Below, piece after piece: positions 1-4,824 of a stretch of 5,898 nucleotides of DNA. A program made the translations under genes and the position numbers. The stretch is from Thermohalobaculum sp050043005. Lineage in GTDB: Bacteria > Pseudomonadota > Alphaproteobacteria > Rhodobacterales > Rhodobacteraceae. Position 1 is the stretch's first letter; each line of letters begins with the position of its first letter. A model generated the notes under the pieces. It was not told where the DNA came from. It saw only the letters and a list, made by a program, of their open reading frames with translations, and did no database searches. The stretch lies in assembly GCA_050043005.1 (NCBI GenBank), contig JBHJIZ010000148.1, positions 1 through 5,898 of the forward strand, written 5' to 3'.

Positions 1-497
1 ACGGGCTGCCATGGCATAGGGCAGATCGCGATAAGGAGCAGTAGGACAGCCAGTCTCGCGACAGAACTGAGGACCTGCGACCGTCGGAAACCGACGATCA
101 GTCAGAGGCAATCAGAAAACAGGGTTCTTCAGGGTGTCCAAATGCGCCCAGTTGGGCGAGCCAACCACAGAAGTTGGTAACTCCTCCCACCTCTGGCGGG
201 CCGCTTGAAAAGGCGGACTCGGTCAGATCTGTCAGTTCACACCGCCGAGGATCTGTGTCTGTTTTCGTTCAGGCCCAGATGCTCTGCTTCTGCTCGAGTG
301 ATCCGTTCTGCAAGACTTTGAATGTCAGGTTTGGAGAAGTTCGTCTGGAGCCTTCGCATCTGCAGCAAACGTCTGCAGTCCGCCAATCCCCACCTAAGTT
401 GCACCGCGGGATTACCGTGCTCAGCTGATTTGCAGACGCTGCTGAACATAATCTGCACACAATCTACAACGTGATTCTTATAATTCATTGATTTTGT
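1..497. other. Gene-free flank left of the tRNA pair
   Basis: No convincing protein gene was found here. The open frames on either strand are short (under 90 codons), give Cys-, Arg- and Ser-rich translations that resemble no family I know, and lack supporting ribosome binding sites. The DNA is visibly less GC-rich than the coding half of the window. The only structure I can support is a run of small inverted repeats between about 82 and 216, listed separately. No copy of either tRNA 3' end, no integrase fragment and no rRNA signature was seen. The stretch could be ordinary spacer, worn-out DNA beside a tRNA gene, or the site of an unrecognised RNA. Confidence 0.6.
82..216. other. Cluster of four small stem-loops
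   Basis: Four inverted repeats follow one another. The first is CGTCGG-AAA-CCGACG (82-96, 6 bp, 3-nt loop). The second is CGCCC-AGTT-GGGCG (145-158, 5 bp). The third is CCAAC/GTTGG around a 7-nt loop (161-177). The fourth is CCGCTT-GAAA-AGGCGG (201-216, 6 bp with one G-U pair), closed by a GNRA-type GAAA tetraloop when read on the plus strand. A longer-range CTCGG/CCGAG pairing (218-222 with 245-249) follows. None is followed by a T run, so they are not intrinsic terminators. The density and the tetraloop suggest a folded transcript, but short hairpins are common by chance and no known RNA family is recognised. Confidence 0.25.
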
Positions 498-574
498 TGG
501 TCGGAGTGGCAGGATTTGAACCTGCGGCCCCTGCCTCCCGAAGACAGTGCTCTACCAAGCTGAGCTACACTCCG
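498..574 (-). tRNA. tRNA-Pro (anticodon CGG)
   Basis: The reverse complement of this segment folds as a complete 77-nt tRNA. The acceptor stem CGGAGTG (568-574) pairs perfectly with CACTCCG (502-508). The discriminator is A (501), and CCA is encoded in the gene (498-500). The D arm reads AGCTCAGCTTGGTAGAGC. The anticodon stem CTGTC/GGCAG (one G-U pair) holds the loop TTCGGGA, giving anticodon CGG, which reads the CCG proline codon. The T arm carries GGTTCAAATCC. A promoter lies just upstream (589-617), predicting a leader of about 7 nt. No clear U-tract terminator follows the 3' end. It is transcribed away from the neighbouring tRNA-Gln. Confidence 0.97.
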
Positions 575-588
575 ACAACCGGGAGTGA

Positions 589-617
589 TGGATATCCTCA
601 GCGTCATAAGCGTGCAA
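589..617 (-). promoter_or_regulatory. Predicted promoter of tRNA-Pro
   Basis: On the minus strand, TTGCAC (612-617) and TATCCA (589-594) are separated by exactly 17 bp. This matches the spacing and much of the consensus of sigma-70-type -35 and -10 boxes. Transcription would start near 582, about 7 nt before the mature tRNA 5' end at 574. The placement relative to a certain tRNA gene is the main support. The start is predicted, not measured. Confidence 0.6.
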
Positions 618-631
618 GCGGAATTCGAGTG

Positions 632-660
632 TTGCGGGTAGGGAGTACCCGCACTATGTT
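632..660 (+). promoter_or_regulatory. Predicted promoter of tRNA-Gln
   Basis: TTGCGG (632-637) and TATGTT (655-660) are separated by exactly 17 bp and lie 11 bp before the tRNA-Gln gene, so transcription would start near 667 with a leader of about 5 nt. The stretch after the -10 box (661-668, CCGGCGCC) is GC-rich. This kind of discriminator is associated with stringent control of stable-RNA promoters in proteobacteria; that it works so here is inference. The -35 box and spacer are overlapped by an inverted repeat (633-653). The -35 boxes of the two divergent tRNA promoters are only 14 bp apart. Confidence 0.6.
633..653. repeat. Operator-like inverted repeat in tRNA-Gln promoter
   Basis: TGCGGGTA (633-640) and TACCCGCA (646-653) are perfect reverse complements around a 5-nt centre (GGGAG). 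The repeat begins one base inside the predicted -35 box and ends one base before the predicted -10 box, so a protein bound to it would block polymerase. It lies upstream of the predicted start and would not be in the tRNA transcript, which argues against an attenuator. No regulator is known to me for this sequence. Chance occurrence is possible. Confidence 0.45.
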
Positions 661-671
661 CCGGCGCCAGT

Positions 672-747
672 TGGAACGTAGCTCAATTGGTAGAGCACCG
701 GTTTTTGGTACCGTAGGTTGGAGGTTCGAGTCCTCCCGTTCCAGCCA
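672..747 (+). tRNA. tRNA-Gln (anticodon UUG)
   Basis: The 76-nt segment folds as a tRNA. The acceptor stem TGGAACG (672-678) pairs perfectly with CGTTCCA (737-743), the discriminator is G (744), and CCA is encoded (745-747). The D stem is GCTC/GAGC with an 8-nt loop. The anticodon stem CCGGT (698-702) / ACCGT (710-714) holds the loop TTTTGGT, giving anticodon TTG for the CAA glutamine codon (and CAG by wobble). The first pair of that stem is a C-U mismatch (698 against 714). The T arm GGAGG-TTCGAGT-CCTCC (720-736) is perfect. The U1-A72 pair, G73 and the UUG anticodon agree with known glutamine identity features. The D arm differs from the CGCCAAG-type arm of E. coli tRNA-Gln. Confidence 0.93.
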
Positions 748-2198
748 ATTCATTAATGAACCTCCAAATTCTTAGCCATCTACGCGGATGGTGGAGCGAG
801 CTGGATACGTCCGGCGGCGAAGATACCTGATACGTTCGCCAGAGTTGAGCAATCGTCCAATTAGCACCCGGAGTGTGGAACTTGCGGCGATCCTATTGCC
901 GGGGTCAGATGGTTCCATATGTGCGGCGATCGGAAAGTGAGGAGAAACGGCCGAAACTTCAAAAAAATCGCCCCGCGGCGGCGGCGAGCGGCTGCGCTGC
1001 GCAGACAGGCAAGGTCGAGCGGGATCGTTATCCGGCAGGTTCGCGTCGCTCAGAAGATTTATGAACATTCGCGTTAGTCTTTCGGCGGAACAGGCTTAGG
1101 ACAGTTGAGATGAAGCCCAGATCTGGGAAGACAGTCAGTCGATGCGATTATTTGAGGTGGGTGGCCGATACGGTAGGCGCCGGTGCTTCCGCGCTTACGG
1201 CGGCGACCGTCGCGAAGGTGGAGGACAAGTCGTGAATCGGTCGCGGGAGAGATTCATGGACGACCTTTGTATTGACCGGTCACGCACCTGGGACATAACG
1301 AGATTCCGCTTTCGTAGCTGTCGCTTCTCTTACGTGCGTACCTGCAAGTGCTCTGCGCACAGTCCACAGAAAAGCTCCTGTTAGACGAACAGACCTTCGC
1401 ACCAGAGCATCGCGTGCAAGCATAGATAGAAACAACGCTGACTATCCGGCGCCACGCCCTAACATGCTTGATCTTGGGTTTGTCGTTTTCTGGGCGAAAG
1501 CTGGTACTGTTACACCTAACGCGCCAGTTAGACGATCCCGTAGGCCCGCCATTCTGGCGATCTCGATGGAAAGAAACTCCACGGCTTCGTGCTTAGCTAT
1601 GGGTATCATCACTCGTTGCAGCGTTCGGATCAGTGGCACGCTGCGCGGCTCGCTTTGCCCGAAGTTCCTTCATTGAGGCCAAATCGTGCACCTAACCGGC
1701 AACGACTCAGTTGAGCTTGTTCGGCGTCGCACTCGTTCCGCTGCCACATTCACGTCTCACTCTTGTTTCCAATTGGCGCAACCTCTCGGCTTCAGGCGCG
1801 TCCGGCGCGCCCGTCCTCTTCCGTCAGCTATAGAATGTAGCCGAGCGCCCCCTTTCGCGCCGACAGACGTTATCCGTTCCGGCACCAGCCTCGCTTCGGG
1901 ACGCGTGTCGGACGGAGCAGTTCTCTTGTCCGCTTGTCTTGCTAAGTTCGAACGTGTTGCAGGTCACGTCCGTCTTTCGACGACGCTCTGTCCGCCACTG
2001 TAAAGAGCGCCCTACAAGGTGCCATGAGCGCTCAATGAAGTGTCCGGATCCAATCTTGCCTGCTCAGCCGAGCTACAAGTGCCTCACACTCCGGATCGGG
2101 GAGAACAGCATAGATAATTTGAGACATTCGAGAAGCCGCCGCCGGTCGAACCGCGCCTTAGAACCCCAGACACCCACCGTCGGAACGCGCCTGTCCGG
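748..2198. other. 1.45-kb gap without a recognisable gene
   Basis: Several short open frames exist (for example 1142-1384 and 1686-2003 on plus, 1442-1639 on minus), but their translations are Arg-, Ser- and Cys-rich, match no family I know, and lack good ribosome binding sites. Base composition is visibly less GC-rich than in the genes to the right. Supported structure is limited: a minus-strand intrinsic terminator (961-987), perfect palindromes TTCATTAATGAA (749-760), CCCAGATCTGGG (1116-1127), TGACCGGTCA (1273-1282) and TGAGCGCTCA (2025-2034), and a direct repeat TGCGGCGATC (883-892 and 922-931). I saw no transposase motif, terminal inverted repeat or second copy of a tRNA end. The region may be decayed DNA beside tRNA genes, and it may hide a small RNA upstream of the terminator. 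Confidence 0.6.
961..987 (-). terminator. Intrinsic terminator on the minus strand
   Basis: Read on the minus strand, TCGCC (983-987) pairs with GGCGA (968-972). Inside it, after a bulged G, CCG pairs with CGG around a 3-nt loop. That gives about eight GC-rich pairs followed at once by seven T residues (961-967), the classic Rho-independent form. It would stop transcripts running leftward. The nearest recognised minus-strand gene ends at 2199, more than 1.2 kb upstream, so its purpose is unclear. It may end an unannotated small RNA or a long 3' tail, or be a relic of a lost gene. Confidence 0.6.
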
Positions 2199-3512
2199 TT
2201 AGGTTTCCTTGGCGAGCGCCGGTGTGCGCATCAGTGGTCTGAGCCTCAGGCGCGTGATCTGGTGACGCGTGCGTTCCAGCACCTCGAACCGGATCCCATG
2301 GAAGGCGAAAACCTGGCCCTCGGTCGGGATCGTTTGCGCCTCGTGGATCATTAGCCCGGCGACCGTCGTTGCTTCTTCGTCCGGCAGTTCCCAGTCCAGC
2401 GCGCGGTTCAGGTCGCGGATCGTCATCGCCCCGGGCATGACGAAGGCCCCATCGGCTTCACGGATCAGACCTTCGGCATCGACGTCATGCTCGTCCGTGA
2501 TGTCACCGACGATCTCCTCGATGATGTCCTCCAGCGTGACCAGTCCCTGCAGAACGCCGTATTCGTCGACGACCAGCGCGAAGTGAGTCTTGCGCCGCAG
2601 GAAGGCCCGCAGCAGATCATCCAGCGGGCGCGTGTCCGGCACGAACCAGGGTTTCATCGCGACGCTCATCAGGTCGAGCGATTTCAACGCCGCGTCCGGA
2701 TCGCTGGCCTGTCGCACCAGTTTGTACTCGGCCCGCAGCAGATCCTTGGCGTGCAGGACGCCGATGATGTTCTCGGGCTCGCCGCGCCACAGCGGGATGC
2801 GCGTATGCGGGCTTTCCAGACAGAACGCGAGGATATCCTCGGGCGGTTCATCGGCCGAGATCGACTGGATGTCCGAGCGGTGGCGCATGACCTCGGCGAC
2901 CTCGCGATCTTTCAGATCCAGCGCCGCCAGCAACCGGTCGCGGTCAATCTTGTCCACGCTGCCTTCGGAATGGTGCAGATCGATCGTGCCCTTGATCTGC
3001 TCTGCGGGCGCCATGACGTGGGCATCCGGGTCGGTCGATACGCCGAGAATGCCCAAGGCACTGCGCACGATCAGCTGGATCGTCCTCACGATCGGCGCAA
3101 GCACGCGAACCAGGACGCGGATGATCGGCGCGACGCGCACGGCGGCCGTCTCGGGATTGGTAATGGCATAGGTCTTCGGCAGAACCTCGGCGAAGATCAA
3201 CACCAGCAGGGTCATGACCAGCGTCGCCCATGCAACACCGGCCTCGCCAAACAGCATCGTGCAGGCTGCCGATGCCAGTGCCGCCGCTAGAATGTTGACG
3301 AGATAGTTGCCGAGCAGGATCGCGCCGCTCAGGCGCTCGTTGTCATCGGTCAGGTCGAGAGCGGTCTTCGCGCCCTTGGACCCCTGGGCCGCCATCCTGT
3401 GCATGCTGGCCCGGTTGACGGCCGTCAGCGCCGTCTCCGAGCCCGAGAAGAAGGCGGAAAGACAGAGCAGCGTCAGAATGATCGCGATGCTCCACCAGAT
3501 CGAGGGGTCCAT
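2199..3512 (-). CDS. CNNM/CorC (HlyC/CorC) family membrane protein with CBS pair
   Basis: A complete 437-residue protein of the CNNM/CorC family; members with known function export or exchange magnesium (or cobalt) across the inner membrane. Residues 1-160 form the DUF21 transmembrane domain. They include the conserved FFSGSETALTAVNR stretch (about 21-34), ILLGNYLVNI (65-74) and the signature EVLPKTYA (109-116), within about four hydrophobic segments. A CBS pair spans about 200-335, ending in VDEYGVLQGLVTLEDI (315-330) followed by EEIVGDITDEHD; CBS pairs in this family bind nucleotide and Mg. A C-terminal CorC_HlyC domain covers about 350-428. Length and domain order are normal. The ATG at 3512 places the first membrane segment correctly; upstream is only a weak AGG (3520-3522) with 7-nt spacing. 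A promoter candidate (3545-3573) in the 91-bp gap suggests its own transcription. Family assignment is firm; the transported ion is inferred, so no gene symbol is given. Confidence 0.95.
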   Translation of the reverse strand: MDPSIWWSIAIILTLLCLSAFFSGSETALTAVNRASMHRMAAQGSKGAKTALDLTDDNERLSGAILLGNYLVNILAAALASAACTMLFGEAGVAWATLVMTLLVLIFAEVLPKTYAITNPETAAVRVAPIIRVLVRVLAPIVRTIQLIVRSALGILGVSTDPDAHVMAPAEQIKGTIDLHHSEGSVDKIDRDRLLAALDLKDREVAEVMRHRSDIQSISADEPPEDILAFCLESPHTRIPLWRGEPENIIGVLHAKDLLRAEYKLVRQASDPDAALKSLDLMSVAMKPWFVPDTRPLDDLLRAFLRRKTHFALVVDEYGVLQGLVTLEDIIEEIVGDITDEHDVDAEGLIREADGAFVMPGAMTIRDLNRALDWELPDEEATTVAGLMIHEAQTIPTEGQVFAFHGIRFEVLERTRHQITRLRLRPLMRTPALAKET

Positions 3513-3544
3513 ATCCGTGCCTGTGTGTGTTCAGAGATGATGAG

Positions 3545-3573
3545 GTTATGGGCACGGTTCCGCCCATTCTCAA
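3545..3573 (-). promoter_or_regulatory. Candidate promoter of the CNNM/CorC gene
   Basis: On the minus strand TTGAGA (3568-3573) and CATAAC (3545-3550) are 17 bp apart, matching five and four of six consensus bases. The start would fall near 3538, giving a 5' leader of about 26 nt before the ATG at 3512. The spacer is partly self-complementary (GGGC and GCCC at 3550-3553 and 3562-3565). Support comes only from sequence match and position. Confidence 0.4.
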
Positions 3574-3603
3574 GGGTTTAGCGGTTGCCGGGAGAGACAC
3601 CGG

Positions 3604-4404
3604 TCACGGCAGGAACTTTTTCAGCACACCTGTCGAGATATCGCCCGCCAGATAGCGCGCATGATCGGCCCGCGGCAGCGACGGCGCCTGGGGGAGATCC
3701 GTGTTTTCCCAACCGCGATCCGCCCAGCGGTCGAACAGCGTCTGATCGAGCGCATTTTCGTCTTCGATCCGTTGGCGCATTGCGGTCGAAAGATCTGCCG
3801 CGATAAGTTTGCGGCTCGGCGTGACGTTCTGTGCGGCGACATCGGTCGGGATCGCGAGTTCTTCGCTGATCCGCCCGACCATTTCATCGGCGCGCCGGTA
3901 CCCCCCCACGAAATGAAAGCGGCGCAGACGATCTTCAAGGAGCGAAAGTCTGTCGGCCGACGACAGACGGTAAAGCGCGGGTACAGCCTGATCGAAGTAG
4001 CGCGTCAGCAGGAAGCGGCTGATCGGGTTCCGGCGCTGAGCAGCATACCAACGGTCGAACGGAGGCGGCTCGCCGCCCCAGCCTTCGTCGAACCGGGTCC
4101 AGCGGTAGTTGTAGAAACTCAGCAGATAGCCGACCGGATCCCGCAGCAGCACGGACTCGCGGATCTCGGCCCCAGGAAACAGGGTCTTCATGGCGACGTT
4201 CAGCGAGTGCCCGGACGCGACCTGCACATCGGCAAGTCCGGCGGCCGTCAGATCCGGATACCGATTGCCTATGAAATTGCGCAGAACGCTCTCCCAGCGC
4301 GGCGCGATCAGGAACCTGTCCCGAAGGTGCGTGCGGAAGTGCGCCTCGACTGTCGTTCCCGCGCATTTCGGGACGTGCAACAGGAAATGAACAATGCGCG
4401 GCAT
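3604..4404 (-). CDS. PAPS-dependent sulfotransferase family protein
   Basis: A complete 266-residue cytosolic protein with no signal peptide or membrane segment. The N-terminus LLHVPKCAGTTVEAHF (8-23) is the 5'-phosphosulfate-binding loop seen in the heparan-sulfate 2-O-sulfotransferase-like group (usual form HIPKTAGTT), with K13 as the expected catalytic lysine. SGH (64-66) matches the conserved GH segment that supplies a candidate catalytic base. VLLRDPVGYLLSFYNY (85-100) is the 3'-phosphate-binding motif, with R88 and S96. FVGGYRRADE (165-174) and the NALDQTLFDRWAD stretch (217-229) fit the usual C-terminal pattern. Such enzymes move sulfate from PAPS to a carbohydrate or similar acceptor; the acceptor cannot be told. 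The ATG at 4404 is the only start, because the frame is stopped at 4438-4440. A purine-rich AAGAGG (4415-4420) lies 10 nt upstream. No PAPS-synthesis or glycosyltransferase gene is nearby. Confidence 0.87.
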   Translation of the reverse strand: MPRIVHFLLHVPKCAGTTVEAHFRTHLRDRFLIAPRWESVLRNFIGNRYPDLTAAGLADVQVASGHSLNVAMKTLFPGAEIRESVLLRDPVGYLLSFYNYRWTRFDEGWGGEPPPFDRWYAAQRRNPISRFLLTRYFDQAVPALYRLSSADRLSLLEDRLRRFHFVGGYRRADEMVGRISEELAIPTDVAAQNVTPSRKLIAADLSTAMRQRIEDENALDQTLFDRWADRGWENTDLPQAPSLPRADHARYLAGDISTGVLKKFLP

Positions 4405-4436
4405 GCAGGCGAGACCTCTTCGGGGGGCGGTTTGCG

Positions 4437-4465
4437 TTCATAATCGGCGATCTGAACAATGACCA
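4437..4465 (-). promoter_or_regulatory. Candidate promoter of the sulfotransferase gene
   Basis: On the minus strand TGGTCA (4460-4465) and TATGAA (4437-4442) are 17 bp apart, each matching four of six consensus bases. The start would fall near 4430, giving a leader of about 26 nt before the ATG at 4404. It lies directly downstream of a stem-loop (4470-4489) in the 93-bp gap after the phosphatase gene. The match is modest and rests on sequence alone. Confidence 0.33.
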
Positions 4466-4469
4466 GCCC

Positions 4470-4489
4470 GTGCGGCGATGCGGCCGCAC
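4470..4489 (-). other. GC-rich stem-loop after the phosphatase stop codon
   Basis: GTGCGG (4470-4475) and CCGCAC (4484-4489) form a 6-bp stem around an 8-nt loop, 8 nt past the final stop codon of the phosphatase frame (4498-4500). No T run follows on the minus strand, so it is not a classic intrinsic terminator. It could protect a 3' end, weakly stop transcription, or act as a dyad next to the sulfotransferase promoter. The plus strand also shows TGCGGC twice here (4471-4476 and 4479-4484). Confidence 0.3.
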
Positions 4490-4497
4490 AGCAGGGT

Positions 4498-4824
4498 CTA
4501 ACTGAAAGAGATCACCATGAGCGTGATGTCATCGGACTGTTCGGCAGCCCCCGCGAATGTCCGCACATTTCCGACGACGTGGTCGACCAGGGCCGAACTG
4601 TCGAGCCCTGGTGGAGCCGTACCCAACGCGGCCTCCAACCGCTCCAGGCCATAAAGATCGCGGTCGTCGTCCATCGCCTCGGTCACGCCGTCCGTGAAGA
4701 TACAAAGTCGGTCACCGGGCGCCAGTGTCACGTGTCCGACCGGGAAATCCATCCCGTCGACCAAGCCTGCAGGCGGACCGGCAAAGGCATCCAGTTGCTG
4801 AGGAACCTTGTCGTCTGCGAACAG
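4498..4824 (-). pseudogene. Severed C-terminal part of the SpoIIE/PP2C phosphatase
   Basis: This stretch continues the frame of the phosphatase to its right without any shift, after the in-frame TAG at 4825-4827. It encodes 108 residues and ends in its own TAG (4498-4500). It holds the rest of the SpoIIE/PP2C fold: APGDRLCIFTDGVTEAM (35-51 after the stop) and QSDDITLMVISFS (96-108), which carry the later metal-binding aspartates of PP2C enzymes. There is no ATG with a ribosome binding site to start it alone; the only early candidate is a TTG at 4764, inside the domain. Conservation and codon use are as good as before the stop, so any loss is recent. If the TAG is a sequencing error or is read through, this is simply the normal end of the gene. 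Confidence 0.85.

Noticed and set aside
237..488. 83-codon minus-strand frame just past the tRNA-Pro 3' end, considered as an integrase remnant
   Set aside because: No tyrosine-recombinase motif or other family is visible, there is no ribosome binding site, and the composition is unlike the real genes.
498..747. tRNA 3' ends as attachment sites of an integrated element
   Set aside because: I searched by eye for a second copy of either tRNA 3' end in the window and found none, and no integrase gene is present.
488..775. Open frame on the plus strand running through both tRNA genes
   Set aside because: Its translation is tRNA sequence read as protein (a familiar database artefact with GFEPAAPASRRQ). 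Both tRNAs fold completely, so it is not a gene.
749..1282. Perfect palindromes TTCATTAATGAA, CCCAGATCTGGG and TGACCGGTCA as regulatory sites
   Set aside because: One or two 12-bp perfect palindromes are expected by chance in about 6 kb, and none is next to a promoter or gene start.
1442..1639. 65-codon minus-strand frame in the gene-free region
   Set aside because: It would start with GTG without a ribosome binding site, has no recognisable domain, and is too short to trust. It ends about 450 bp before the minus-strand terminator.
1686..2003. 105-codon plus-strand frame
   Set aside because: The translation is rich in Arg, Ser and Cys with no domain, and there is no upstream Shine-Dalgarno sequence. 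It is typical of a chance frame.
2487..3290. 267-codon plus-strand frame opposite the CNNM gene
   Set aside because: It is an antisense shadow of a clear CNNM/CorC protein. The Gln-, Arg- and Asp-rich translation is characteristic of GC-rich antisense frames.
3661..4443. 260-codon plus-strand frame opposite the sulfotransferase gene
   Set aside because: It is an antisense shadow; the minus-strand frame carries the sulfotransferase motifs.
4498..4764. Independent small gene starting at TTG 4764
   Set aside because: It is the middle and end of the SpoIIE domain in the same frame as the upstream phosphatase. It has no ribosome binding site and cannot fold as a domain alone.
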